Assembly: GCA_028532985.1 (NCBI GenBank)
Contig: JANCIK010000007.1
Coordinates: 3,286,001-3,350,000 of the forward strand
Length of the DNA: 64,000 nucleotides
From: Stropharia rugosoannulata
Taxonomy: Eukaryota > Basidiomycota > Agaricomycetes > Agaricales > Strophariaceae
Direction of reading: 5' to 3'
Below the pieces are notes generated by a model, which was given only the letters and a program-made list of their open reading frames with translations, was not told the origin of the DNA and ran no database searches. Shown one piece after another: positions 43,824-56,775 of this stretch (its first letter is position 1; the number at the start of each line of letters is the position of its first letter). Made by a program: the position numbers and the translations under genes.

Positions 43824-46800
43824 TCAAGAAAGAGATGACATGAGAGACTGTATATAGGCATTTATGTCCTCGGGAACAGCAGCTTTGTCAACCAGCACTG
43901 ATGTAAGATAACTCTTGATGTCCTCCCTAGATGTTCCTTGTGTAAAGTTCAGACTTTTACCTGCCTTGAGAGAAAATTTAAGCATTTGTAGCATTTCCAT
44001 CAGATCTTCATTAATGCAGCTGCATCAAGGTGTCATAGTTTCCTTTGCTGATGAGAATACACACTCACACGGGACAGCAGACCCCTGAATTGCAAGGTAA
44101 TCCAAAGCTGCCATAAACAGTGTCAGATAGCGGAGCTGGTGTTCCTACATGTACTGGATTAGATGTTCCTTAATTTAAGTAGAGCTAATAGATGTATTTA
44201 CCTGCCAAAACAACAAGGAGCATGTGCTGGTTGATGAGTCATTTAAGTACTGGGTAATCTCAATATCCAGTGAATTTCTTGCTTGCATGTTTGCCCTCGA
44301 CAAGCCAAGAATCTCATCAGCAGTTCAGCAAGCAGTTGAATTCCGAATTGAATGACCCCAGATCATTCTCGATCGGCGAGGAGTATAGTCATGTGCCTGC
44401 AATGATTGCACCATGGGAGCTACCTAGTTAGTATCGAGGGGGTTCATTGTTTGAGCCCTAGCTAATATGGTCTTGCTTTGTAGATATTTCTTGTAGTATG
44501 GGTTGAGCTGTATATGTTATATAGAACATTAATTCAATATTTATTTTGGAGAATTAATTAAACTTACTGTGTCTCACAGCAAAATCTGTGCTTCATTTTG
44601 CTTTTCAACAGGGATGTAGTTCAACTTCATATCAGGATTCAATACTTATGAAAAATTAGCAATATATGTTAGTATATAAGTATATAACTCACTCATTGCA
44701 ATAATGTATGCAGGATTTGAACTAATCCGGTCCTGGTATATATTCAACTTCTTGATACCTTCCTCTATGATCTAGGAGAATGGAGAACCAAAAGAGGCTT
44801 GAAGGTCCCTCCACACCGAGATTATGGCATCAAAGCATGGGAGTGCATTGCAAAGTGTAGGTGTTTTCTCAGCTGAAAGCTTTTGTTGAAAGGCATCAGG
44901 CACCTATGCAATTCTAAGTTCACACAAACTATAATAGAATAATAGAATAAACATACTATCAATATTTCCTGTGCATAGGTAAAAATAGTCCAATGTGCTT
45001 CGGACAGTTTCTTTAAGTCTCGAAAATCATTTGATGCAGACATTGCTGTGAGAGCCTACCATTGTTGAAAGATTAAGTCAGGAATAAGTTGACACCAATA
45101 TAAACACATTACATGCCTTTTCAAGACACAGTGCACAGTCAATCATGTATAAAGTAGAAGACCAGCTTGTATCAACATCTCGAAGAAGTTGTAGGTCACA
45201 TCTGTGATATGTTTTTGCAAGTTCATCAAAATGTTGGCAGCGAAGAGATGATGCACGGATCTAGATAGAGTAAAATATGAATTGAATTAACCAAGCAAAT
45301 CAAACAACATACCCCACATATGACAGAATGAAGAACTGGAATTGGATCACCATCAAGATCCAAAAATAGATCTGATGAATCATGCATATCTTCAATCTTT
45401 GACAGTGCTGCAAGCACTGCCTTGCACGCCAGATTTACAATATGTGGAAAGCATCTAAACTTTATTTTAATTAAATACTCTGGTGATTTATGAATTACAT
45501 ACCTTATGCTGTTATGGTGTCAATCAAACGGTATGTCTCATACTTGCAGCTCACATTCAAGAATCATCATAAATGTGTCATTATTGGATGCATTGTCGAG
45601 CATAACCCAGCCAATCTACAACAGAAAATATTATTAGATATAGCATAAAAACAGGACATGTTGATACACACCTTGTCTGTAATTGAAAGCTGGTCTAGAA
45701 TATATAAAAATGATTGTGCAAGATGCTCGCCATTATGACGGCCTGGAACTCGGTGAAATCCAATAAGCTCAGACTTTAGTGTGAGAACATGCTGTGGCCC
45801 ATTGGCAGTCTGTACTAATGTTGTGTGAATCCAGTGTGCTGTTACAACCATGAATGGACTAAGATTCGGATCAGACCACAAGTTGGTTGTCAAAGAAATC
45901 TTTCCAAGTGCGCCCTAGGAGATTATTAGTAATAGTATATAATAAAGTAGAAATGTAGACATGCCTTCAGATCAGACTCAAGCTGAGTGAGGTGTTCATC
46001 CCACAGTGACTTAATCCGATTACAGATTGTTGTGCAGTGTGGGATTTGATCATCTGTCAAATCTTTACGAAGAAGCATAAAGATTCTCTGCAAGTGTGGG
46101 CTTTCTATGACATTGATTGACTAAATTTAACTATTAGTAAATCAGAGTGATAGGCAGACATTAACGTATATATGCTCACCTGATCATCTGCAATAATAAA
46201 TTCGGTAATTGCATCCACAAAAGCATTGTAAGAAAACTCCGGAATATTGGAGGGCCGATTGCTCAATGGTGCAATGTTTCCCAATGCAGTGACATCACCC
46301 TTTGAGGTGCGATACTGTGCCACAGGACCCTTAGCCTTATCAGCAGTAATTGCAATATTCATTTTGTCACATCCATCAACCCAAAGTGGCAAATGGTATG
46401 TAATCAAATGACCTTGCAGGGTTGTAGTGCTTGTTTCGATGGCAAATGGAAAAACCTCATGGGCTGAGTTAATTGAATTCTGCTGTCTGATAAAGTACCA
46501 GTAAATAGCTGCTCAATTAAGAGACTCTAAATGAAAACATACTCGCAGAATAAACAAATCCGGGCTTCAGTTGTTTGTTGAAAAAAAGTCCAGACATCTC
46601 GTGCAGCACATGTGTTCTTTTTGCCACCTTTTGAATGAGCACTCGACAACTTTGACACAGTGTGTGAGTGACTCTGTGTGCCATGAGTCCAACCTGATTG
46701 AGGCAAGTCATGTGATTTAGTTTGTGGTGTTGTCTGACCAGACTCGGATGTACTTGTTGTCGGACTCGGATCAGGGATACCCAAAGGGAAAGCGTGTGTG

Positions 46801-47216
46801 GCTGATGAGAAAGGGTTGGATGGACTATCAGGAATTGCAGGGGCTATGTAAAACATTAGTAAAACTTCTGCCAAAATGTCTAAATAAACATACAATTGCT
46901 TGGAGGCTCTTCAGATATTCTATGTAGATTACCAAGCTCGGCATTGCTTGTAGTGTTAGTTGGTGTGCTAGATACAGGCTGAAAAGCCAATGGCTCTGTG
47001 CTTAAAACTAATCACATGTTACTTATTAGCAAGAGAGAAGATATATTATCATTAATACTAATTTATACCTTGAGTTTGAAAATGTATCTCGGCAGACCCA
47101 TTGTCATGAATCCAGGTTGTTGTTGATCCGCCTTGACTAGTGTCACCACTGCGCTTGCAACTGCCATGACGAGACTGAGTAGTAGTGGACTTGGCTGCTG
47201 CACTTTGAGGAGGCAT
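43824..47216 (-). pseudogene. hAT transposase, decayed, multi-exon
   Basis: The minus-strand start at 47,216 opens a Ser/Thr/Gln-rich N-terminus ending at a GTATAA donor. A BED-type finger region (DVWTFFQQTTEARICLFC) lies near 46,540-46,600. The RNase-H-like core is recognisable around 45,570-45,900 (TTNLWSDPNLSPFMVVTAHW, IGFHRVPGRHNGEHLAQ). The C-terminal hAT dimerisation region lies at 43,824-44,110 (YLAIQGSAVPCECVFSSAKET, LMEMLQMLKFSLK). GT-AG introns separate the parts, but I could not join every exon. A TGA at 44,025-44,027 interrupts the dimerisation domain where relatives have Arg, with neighbouring Arg positions changed to Cys, a C-to-T pattern. Inactive. Confidence 0.78.
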
Positions 47217-47717
47217 GTGGTAATTGTTGGATTGTTGGTCTTTGCTAACTCACTGCTTCGTTCAATGTTCTTATAGGGATACACCAACCACTGGTTGCAC
47301 TGTGCAGCCAATGCACACTTGATGTGCATGCATACTTAATGACAGCTGTACAGCAGTATGCAACATGCTTGCATCATGTCTGCAGCCTTGACTATGCTGC
47401 CGTGGTGCAGTCTACTTACCATACACATCATTTACTTACAACCTTACAACACATATAAAACATATTTGATAACTAGGTATACATATTAATTAATGTATTC
47501 AACAGATGTACACAGCAGAAATGAGATCTCCAAGCTCATCACATTGGCATACTTAGGGTGTGAATTAAGTGTCAATCCTTGATCAATCTCAAGATTAAAC
47601 ACGGCTCCTGGCCTGTCCTTTTGCCATGAAAACTTGCATACTTCACACAGACATGTATAAGACATATGCATATAGTGATCTGAGCACAGGCAGCATGCAG
47701 AAAATGATCTAGGGCTC

Positions 47718-49328
47718 TACAGTGGCTCAAAAAACTGTCCCAATGTTTGGGACATTTGGACATATCAGTTAATAGTGAAACAACCAGATTACGTAAGGAC
47801 CTGAAATTTCACACATAGGTAGTTGGACATGTGACCTATCCATAACAAGTGATATCACGTGATTTGAAGAAGAACTTGCATCACAATAAAATAAATGAAA
47901 TAATGAAGCATTGGGACAGTTTTTTGACCCCCTATTTACCCACTACTTAGTACTTAGTATGTCCCCCTTTGGCCTTGATAACAGCCTCAATCCTCCTTGG
48001 CATGCTGCTAATGAGATTTTGACATACTTCTGCTGGCATTTTGTTCCATTCTGCAGCCAACCTGTTGCACAATTCATGTACTCCTCTAGGTGGTGTTGAA
48101 TATTCATTAAGTTTGAGTTTGATATGGTTCCATAGGTGTTCAATGGGATTGAGGTCAGGAGATTGAGCAGGCCACCTAAGAACATTGATATTGTTGTCTT
48201 CAAACCATTTTGTGGCCTTTTTTGAGGTATGCTTTGGGTCATTGTCTTGTTGGAAAATCCACTCCTCTTCTGGTATATCAAGTATGTCAAAGCTTTCCTG
48301 TAGTGCATCCTCCAGAATGTCACAATACTGTTGAGAATCCATGATACCTTCAACTTCCACAAGTTTTCCCACACCATTCCAACCCATATAGCCCCATACC
48401 ATCAAGTTATTGCCACCACCATGCTTTACTGTAGGGATTGTTGTTCTGTTGGAGATCCCTTCACCTCATGGTCCCCAAGTATACACCTTCCCATCTGACC
48501 CAATCCCATTGACCTTGGTCTCATCTGACCAGAGTATCCTTTTCCAGTCTTCCACTGTCCAGTTTCAATGGTATAAAGCAAATTTTAGGCATCTTTGTCA
48601 GTGGATCTTCTTGAGTAGAGGGCATTTGGCTTTGACAACAGACCTGAAATCATTCTTTTTGAGAACATTTCTAACTGTTTGTGCAGAGACAGGTGAAGGG
48701 ATGACATCATTCATGTATTTGGCAGCCTGAACAGCATTGTCAAGCTTTCCAGAAGTGATTTGTTGGAGGATAGTTCTGTGATGTCTAAAGGAGAGTTTGG
48801 GAGGATGGCCACCTTTGTTGTTTTCCTTGTCCAAATCCAGCTCCTTTCTGATTCTTCCAATAGTAGACTTGCCCAGACCAGTTTTTGACTGGATTTGATG
48901 AACAGAATATCCATCTTAAAGAAAAGAAATAATAGAAAAGCGTTGAGAAAGGCTGATTGGCTTCATGAGGTAATGGTAAGAGATTAAGATGGTTGAAGTT
49001 GAAATTCAACATTATGAACACTGTCACATGACATCACATGACTTTGTTTAATGTTCTCACAGAGTACTGCCACCTATTTGCCCTGCTACATAGAGGATTA
49101 AGCAAAGCAAATAGGGGGTCAAAAAACTGTCCCAATGCTTCATTATTTCATTTATTTTATTGTGATGCAAGTTCTTCTTCAAATCACGTGATATCACTTG
49201 TTATGGATAGGTCACATGTCCAACTACCTATGTGTGAAATTTCAGGTCCTTACGTAATCTGGTTGTTCCACTATTAACTGATATGTCCAAATGTCCCAAA
49301 CATTGGGACAGTTTTTTGAGCCACTGTA
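47718..49328 (-). mobile_element. Tc1/mariner element with long inverted repeats and TA duplication
   Basis: The 1,607-bp element at 47,720-49,326 is flanked by TA on both sides. Its terminal inverted repeats are about 215 bp and nearly identical, beginning CAGTGGCTCAAAAAACTG, with CCCAATGTTTGGGAC further in. Each also contains a GATATCACGTGAT palindrome. It is nested in the hAT element. The high similarity of its two inverted repeats indicates a fairly recent insertion. Confidence 0.92.
47947..48963 (-). pseudogene. Tc1/mariner DDE transposase with four stop codons
   Basis: Read on the minus strand from about 48,963. A helix-turn-helix region (DGYSVHQIQSKTGLGKSTIG) comes first, then a second DNA-binding part (PPKLSFRHHRTILQQI). 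The catalytic core has WSDETK, FQQDNDPKHTSKK and SPDLNPIEHLW, so all three acidic residues of the DDE triad are present. Stops lie at 48,916-48,918 (TAA), 48,598-48,600, 48,566-48,568 and 48,466-48,468 (TGA). Each sits where relatives have an amino acid reachable by a single C-to-T change. The frame is otherwise intact with no frameshift seen, so the gene was silenced by point mutations only. Confidence 0.85.
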
Positions 49329-49538
49329 TATCATGCAAAGCTTACTGGATGACATCTAGACTACCAAATTTAGACTGAAGTCACTGCTTAACTGGCTCAA
49401 GTCGATACAAGCTGCCAAGTTGACTGTACGACTTATATGTCAGTCATTAGTCAATGGCTCGGTTATCACGACTTATTATTTGGCTTGACTAGTGACTTGA
49501 GTCAAGTCAAGTCGAGTCATGGCAACACTACTATTAGC

Positions 49539-49815
49539 TGAACTTCTGACTATTTATATCCATAGCCAAAAAGCAGCCCTATCAACAGGCTTATTGCTTT
49601 TGCAGGCTACCTCCTTCATTCTCACTTAGTGCTTTTATTGGTAAGGACAATAACTTCTGCCATAACAGACACTGCTCAACAGTCTTTAGCTGACAGCCTT
49701 GTTGAATTCAGTCTTGTAGGCATAAACATTTTAATGCTTGCTTTGATTCTAGGAGGCTCCTACTTGCCCTTTGTCTTCTGAGTGATATTGCCACTTTTGT
49801 TTACTACATAATACA
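49539..49815. other. AT-rich, nothing recognised
   Basis: A short stretch between the hAT and an LTR-like piece; no coding signal. Confidence 0.4.
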
Positions 49816-50430
49816 TGTTAGGACTTCAAAGGCAAAGCCTATAAGTCCTGGACAATCGATCTAATGTCTTGATCATTCAATCAAGCATTCAAGATAATCT
49901 CTTAATGAATGCCTTGTCAAGCAATGAGGCAGAGTTATAAAGAGAGAGTTAGCCGACTTATGAGCCCTAAGTCAAAGAAAGGTAGAAGAGGTAGGATTCT
50001 TAAAGAACTAACTGGAGAGTTAGCTCAGTATCTACTACATCTTATATACCCATCATTGTATGGTATAAATAGCTATAGGAGTACACAGAGTCCAAAGGGG
50101 CAGGAGAACAATGCAAGAAGTAACTAATACTTGGGTTCCTCTGCCACGAGTGTGGGATGGGGTTCCACAAGTGCGAGAGAGGGAACTAGTACTTGTTCTC
50201 TCTCTGGCAAGAAGATCTATATGTAGAAATACAAATGCTGGATCGTTCACTGAAGTAAAGGGGAATGAAGACAGTGTGATAAGATAAGAAGGATCATATC
50301 ACAATAAGATAAGGACAGAGCAGTTAAAGAAGGAAAAGGGGATTCATAACAATACATAGCATATAGTCTAAATCCACATGCTTGTATAGTCTGATTAGTT
50401 AAATTTATGTGTTGAACACATATTCTCACA
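49816..50430. mobile_element. LTR-like fragment related to the sequence at the right window edge
   Basis: TGTTAGGACTTC begins here and 24 of 28 bases match the sequence starting at 63,973; all four differences are transitions. That sequence is the presumed upstream LTR edge of the chromovirus. The right end is uncertain; ATTCTCACA near 50,430 is one candidate. GATAA repeats occur at about 50,280-50,312. Probably a decayed solo LTR. Confidence 0.4.
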
Positions 50431-51490
50431 TTATTAGTGTTTCAAGCACAGATCAGCTGTTTCCTAGTCGGTGGGCAGCCGTCACACTGCCTGGTTGGGA
50501 AATTTGGTCCACTTAGTTACTATAGCCACCATCACTGATTCCCAACTCTTTACAGTCTTCCTTGAATGTGACATGATGTGTCACATCATGTCTTGCCATC
50601 AAATTTGAGCAAAATAACACTCTTTACCCTATTTATAGTGCATTCACCAGCTCCAAGTAAATAATAATAGTCCACATTACTCTTATAATAGTATGAAATG
50701 GTTCTGTAGCAAAAAAAAAACCAACAAATATTAAGATAGGAATAAGTAAAGTCAAAAATAAAATTCATCATTTGATAGAAAATTCAGTAATATGCATTTT
50801 ATGAGACATTCAAAAGGCTTCAAGCTTATTTTTCCCTATAAGGTGATAGATATTTTATATCTCTATACAGCACAGAAAGAATTGGAGCAGTTATGTAACA
50901 ATTGAGGTTGCAAATTAGGTTTGACCTATTGAGTGGGGTAACCCATTGACTGGTGAATGACTGTATATCTTGCTAAAGACTGAATAATCTCTTCCTTTTT
51001 CTATGTCTTTCAATGGTTAGTGAGAAGCTTAGCTTTACCATAAAGCAATTGCTAATAAGTTTCAAGAGGTAGTTATATCAGTTCATTGTTTCAAACTAGA
51101 TTTAATTAAAGCCCCAATCATATCTTTAAATAGCTTGATAGGTCTTTGGCAGTCTTTTAGCCTTGCCTTAAACTAAGTATAGCTTTGTAGGTCTCTGTAG
51201 GTCTCTACAGGTCTTTTTGTTGAATATCACATGTTCATGGACTTTCAGTACTAACATGTACATACAAAGCTTACCATCACAATGTATCCTAAATTAGACC
51301 TTGACCAGAATATACACATTCTTCCTGACATGCCCAAGCCCAGGTGTTTTGTCCATTCCCACACCAGGATGGCCGGCTAGTCAATTTGTTTGGACAACCT
51401 CTTGCACCTGCAACACTAGCAGTGTGCTGTACACCCCCCTTCCTAGGCCCCTATCTCAGCAACAGCTATGAGCTGTTTCTAACACTTTTT
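50431..51490. other. AT-rich, nothing recognised
   Basis: Very CpG-poor sequence without recognisable protein or repeat structure. Presumably old transposon DNA. Confidence 0.4.
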
Positions 51491-52125
51491 TATATACACA
51501 TGCCCACAAAAAGTGACCAGACATTATGTAAGCCTCGCATCTCAGGCAAGGGCGGGGAAATGAACACAAAGAGGTACTATGAACAAGTGCTAGAAGGTGT
51601 TCTAAAGACTTTTTATGCAGAAATGACTACTAAGCATGGCTGGGTAGTTCTCCAGCAGGATAATGCCTCTTCACACACAAGCAAATCAACAAAGCAGTGG
51701 CTTGGTATAAATAACATTCATTTATTATATCACCCCCTGATTCTCCTGATTTATCCCTTATTGAACCTGTTTGGCACAAGCTCAAAAAGTTAGTACATCC
51801 CTGCCCACATATTTCTACATCTGTACATGAATTGATTGAGGCTGTGAAGGCTTTCTGGGATGAGTTAGAAATAGGTAATGTAGATAAACATATTTTTAGT
51901 ATGCCTGACTGTGTAGCTGCCATTGTAAAAGGTAGAGGTGGTTCCACAAGATTTTAGATAGCTATATACATTTATATACATCTATTCTAACTATTTCTTA
52001 ACTTTTTTCTGTGAAGCAATTGATGTGTTCGAAGAATTGGTGCATTCAAAACAAAGGACCATGAAGTGCGACCTCGGGGATTACACAGTGTCTGGTCACT
52101 TTTTGTGGTCAAGTGTACATTATTT
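51491..52125 (+). mobile_element. Internally deleted Tc1/mariner relic
   Basis: ACATGCCCACAAAAAGTGACC near 51,497 and its inverted counterpart GTCACTTTTTGTGGTCAAGT ending near 52,119 form terminal inverted repeats. Between them only the C-terminal part of a transposase remains (VVLQQDNASSHTSKSTKQWL, then after a frame change a PDLSLIEPVWHKLKK-like block), ending at about 51,957. The N-terminal half is missing. It is a different subfamily from the element at 47,720, judged by the repeat sequence. Confidence 0.72.
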
Positions 52126-55100
52126 TATAACCATATAAAACTTGTACATTTCACTATAAAACCATAAATTCTAAGCTATGGGGTAAATTGCAATCTAATT
52201 ACAAAAACTAACTAAAGAAAAGTCACAACTAGTGGTCATTTCTATGTAGGTCTTGTTAGGCTCTACTATACAAGTTGATTGGTTTGCAAACCCACCCATT
52301 CCAACTCTGGGTATTTTGATCTAATACTTGTTGTTCTGCTAGAAACTGTATGCCATTACTGTAACTTTGATTGTACTTTTCTTACTTATCCTGGATTGTC
52401 AGAAAGTAGATTTGTTCCAGTTGAGCCATTGTCAGCAACCAAACAACAGACACAAGTGAGGAAACAATGTCCCTTATATAACCCATACTAGAATTGGTGT
52501 CATACATATGGTAATGTAGCAGCCTAGAAGTATAGATAATGACAGATTTCAGAGATAAAAGACAATCTAAAGGACATATAACAATCATATATAACCTAAA
52601 GGTTGACTAATGGGACCCAATAAATCAACCCATTTTATCCAAAACCTCTAAAACCAATTAAGCAACATCACCACAGTGAATTTGTAAGGCTTTTACTTGC
52701 ATATTGGAGAACATAATCTGATAGAGTTCAACAATTGTATTCTGTTGTTTGTTGGCTCTGGGAATTTGTAACTACAATGCCCAAATGTTAACAAATGCAT
52801 TGGTGCAGCTGGAAAGGCAATGCTGACAGTAAGGCAATGCTGTCAGTAGAAAACTAGTAAAGTCTTCACAGAATTGGACCTGGGTTGAATATTGGTCCAG
52901 TGATGTCAGCAAAGGCATAGTGTTTCAGCTTGCTAACCAAGCCTTATATCCCAACTGCCAAAAGACACCTCCTGACTTGTAGCTAGATACATTTGTAATT
53001 AGATTTTATCTCATCTTTTCTTTGGTGTAACATACTATCTTGTTGTATTACTACATACATAGATTTGTCTATCTTGTCATAAGTATAATAAGTATTTGTA
53101 TATAAAGTTATACACTAGGCATCTGTATTCTGGGGGCTATAAGACGGACATGTTTGTATTACAGTACACTGCTACATTAGGGTCAAACAGATATTTCACA
53201 AGTCCATCAGACATTGTATGTCCACCTGAGGCACAGGGCAGCCCTAAACACAGCCATTTGAGCAAGCACAACACTGCTGAGTGTCTCTTACACAAGTTTA
53301 TCAATGCCTCAGACATGCAACACAGTGATGAGTCCTACTTAGGTTTTTTGGGTCTGCAATTCTAATAACAATGTTTGTTTTAGAATCCAACTTAGACCTG
53401 TACCTCCCCATCAGTGTTCTAAGTGGCAAACAATCCCATCAAAAGCATATGAAGGCCAAAAATACTTTCACAAGGGCAATTGAAGACAGCCAGGACTGAA
53501 TTGAGAGGAAATGGAGCCCAACACATTGGGTTGTTATTATAAGGTATGTGTTTCTGTATTTTCATTTGAATGTTTCATGATCTTTCTCCAGAAACCCATG
53601 CCCACACACTTCCTACCAGGTGGCTCTAAAATTGATCCTGTGGCTGCTTCTATTCAAGACACAGTACAGTCAACCAAAATCATTATACAGCCTTTGGGTA
53701 CAAGTACAACAAGGAGACTTGGAGCCTCAAAGAGTACCAGACAAGGATGTGTACTCCAGTGAACCATGGCATATTAGCTTGACCATAATAGGCCTTCTCA
53801 ACAAGAATTGAGATGAAGAAGATTACAAAAATTTTGGAGGCTAGAAACAAGAAGTTGTATAGGCTCCCTGGACTCCAAAAGATGTGTAAGCATGGGCAAA
53901 ATTGCCAAATGTGTAAACCTTTAAAAGAGGAACATAAGTATACATGCCAATTTCTAAATACACTTATAATATAGACACACCATAGTGTGGACATGGAGGT
54001 CACAAGTACAAGCCACTGTAAAATGAAACTGGCAGCTGAAGAAGACACTTGGCTTGCAGTATTTAGAACAGAGCCAATAAGAAGTATAGTAATATTAATA
54101 GATGCCAGTAGTGATAGAAGATCATCATGACCTAGTTTGCAAATGTGGGTACAGTGGCTTAGAGAAATAATACATGCAAAAAGAGCAAGGTTTAGTAGAG
54201 CCCAGCCTCCAACTAATACAACCCATATTCAGCATTAGTCTAGTAGATCTTGATATTACATACTGGCAGATTTTTTATGTGCAGCTTCAATGTAAATTGT
54301 AAATCAAGATATAGGTTACAAAGAAGGAAGGTATTGGCTGTAGAGAAGTGGAGAGGAGCAAAGACAGCAGGTATTCAATGGTACATGTAAATTTGGGACT
54401 TGAATTTCCATATTAAGTTGGATCTTTCTTAAACTCATACTACATTGAACTTCAGACTATAGCCCACTGCTATCATACTTGATTCCTCTCCATGAACATG
54501 GCAACTCCTTCCAGTACACCTGTAACTGCCAATTTTTCTGGTAGTCCAGCTACCAGTACTTCAACAAGTCTTATTTCAGTTGTCCTTGGCACAATAGAAG
54601 CAGAAGTGCATCACACCCTTGTTCAGTACAATGGTGTTAGTTTGGATGAAAGAATATATATATATCAGAGTAAATTCACTATAACTCTTGATTTACTCAA
54701 TTGCTTTCTAGAACCTTCTTATCACCCAAGAGGAACTTATGAGAAGTCTGCATAACAAAATAATTACCATTAAAATGGAGGTGGCAAGATTGGAAACCGA
54801 ATTAGCATCTCAGCAAGAAGACAGTCCAGAGGCACATCAGCATCATTCTGGCATTGACAGAGAGGCCACAATCATAATATCCCAATGCCCACTTCATTGT
54901 GAGAGTGCCATTTTCTTTTGATTCTATAAATATAATGTAGTATCCATACTTTGCTTTTATAATAATATTTTACCCCCAATTTATGCTTACAAATTGGATG
55001 ATTTTTCTCACATTGAATTATAAACAGTATCACACATATATTACATTCTTGGTAGCCTTCCTAATCACTCCCACTATAGTAAACCAATGTTCAAGTCTTT

Positions 55101-55198
55101 CTATTCTATGTTCTGTATGTACACTTTCATCACCTGCCAGACCAGAAATTCAAGGTACACTTCTGTGACCCCATTAAGGCTATCCAGAGCCTGGTGAT
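52126..55198. other. AT-rich, CpG-poor stretch with unrecognised short frames
   Basis: Several frames of 60-120 codons occur on both strands. Two successive ones at 54,492-54,755 and 54,739-54,921 could be exons of one small Ser/Thr-rich then helical protein (LHNKIITIKMEVARLETELASQQ), perhaps a gag-like remnant. I cannot name them. GGCAATGCTG is repeated near 52,815 and 52,833. Confidence 0.35.
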
Positions 55199-55735
55199 GT
55201 GCATCAAAAAGACACGCAAAAGCCCAAGGGAACGAACGACTTGCGCGCAGCAAATGCCAAGGGACTAGGACACTAGAGGGGAAGCCAGGATGCAATGCTT
55301 GGACCTTTGGCTATGTATTGCTAGTATTTACTTTACCTTATTATTAATACACATGCGCACATCGCATATAAACCTGTATTCTGGTCTATAGTAATTTAAG
55401 CAATTGTCTACCCACTAGATCTGTGTGCTGGGTTCTGTCCCAGGCTGTTAGCAAACTGTGTTTAGCTTTTGTTAGGGTTTTAACTGTGAAGTATTTGTGA
55501 ATCATAGGAGTTTTGGATAGCTTCTGGCCACTGGGTCAATTGGAGAGCTCAGTGAGGAGTCAGTACAACCGTGTAGGGAAACTTGCACTGTAGTGTTTAG
55601 ACTGTGAGACTACACCTCAGGGTGAAAGATTTTGGAGAGTCTTGGATTTCTGGACTTTGGAGAGTCTGTGCATGGAACAAGGTCACCAGACCCTGAAGTG
55701 CATATAGCAAAGCTGTTCAATACCTACAATATGTT
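55199..55735 (+). mobile_element. Decayed copy of the LTR-like sequence at 59.9 kb
   Basis: About 530 bp align with 59,922-60,447. Differences are mostly C-to-T or G-to-A at sites that are CpG in the other copy. It includes the TATA-like CATATAAACCTGTA at about 55,367. The flanks do not match beyond these limits. Confidence 0.8.
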
Positions 55736-56775
55736 CCTGTTTCATTCATTGTCAATCCAAGACAATAATAAAGACAATAATGATATAATCAAAGCTATAA
55801 CTACTTCACAAACTCTTCCCCATGGTCACTTTGATTATGAGTGACAAGGAGAAACTTACCTGATTAACCAGTGCTATAGTTTTTCCTAGAACATCACCCA
55901 GCATAAAATTATCTTCATGGGGATCATTATTATTGCCATCTTCATTATTCTATATTCCCATCCATTCTTAATCCTTGTCTTCAAGCCTGGATCAGATATT
56001 TCTGGTTATAGTAAGTACATAGATCACATCTCTATGGCCTGCTGCTTTAATGTAGCAGTACCCTATCTAATTCTAATCTTTAGAGCATAGAGGTAAATGA
56101 CTTGTTTATTAAACTTGAAAATAGAGAACATACACCTAGTTGGATTTCACAGTCTCTCAGAGAGAATACTATCTGGTGCCAGCTATTATGGCCATCTTGT
56201 GGCACTGCCTCTACCTGCTAACCCACCATAGTAAGCCATTGAGCAATGGGGCAGCAGCATACACTTGAAGGTATTGACACAGCTCTTCTGGACATTGGCT
56301 TCCTTCCTGCTGCTGATGGACGCCATTGCAGGGTTGGATGTCTTAATAAACAAGGGAAAGTGGCATAGGTGTAGGTATATGGATTCACCTGCAATACTTA
56401 GCATTGATTTGTGGTTAATAGCAAACCAGTGGAATGCCACATAGTCACAGCAGAGCCAGATCTTTGAGGGGACTGGATTGTACTTTGGAGCATGGTTCTC
56501 CTTCCTGCTGCTGATGGCTGTGGCTTGTGCCTGGTGTTAAGGAAGATCAGCCAGCAACTGGTACAAGTCTACAAGTTTAAGCCTTTAGGTGAGCCACACA
56601 TCTATCCAGCTTACAAATATCAAACACTTACTGCTTGGTAGCCATGGATGCTGTCATGAAGCATCACCATGCTTCTACAATCTCATGCTTCTACAATTTC
56701 TAAAGTTTGTAAGTGTAACAAGGTAGAGAAACCAAGATATTGACCATGGACTTGCTATAAACCATACAAGCAAAG
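55736..56775. other. AT-rich stretch with a short duplicated word
   Basis: CTTCCTGCTGCTGATGG occurs at about 56,303 and 56,499. No recognisable gene. The right end abuts the 3' part of the chromovirus. Confidence 0.4.

Larger units (their letters stand above)
41816..49538 (-). mobile_element. hAT transposon with 8-bp target duplication and nested insertions
   Basis: CTATTAGC occurs at 41,816-41,823 and again at 49,531-49,538, and just inside each copy the ends TAGTGTTGCC (41,824) and its complement GGCAACACTA (ending 49,530) form the terminal inverted repeat. Subterminal TGACTTGACTTGACT words follow on both sides. The 8-bp duplication and the transposase place it in the hAT superfamily. It contains a nested Tc1/mariner element (47,720-49,326) and a second insertion (41,917-43,587). 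The element is a relic. Confidence 0.85.
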
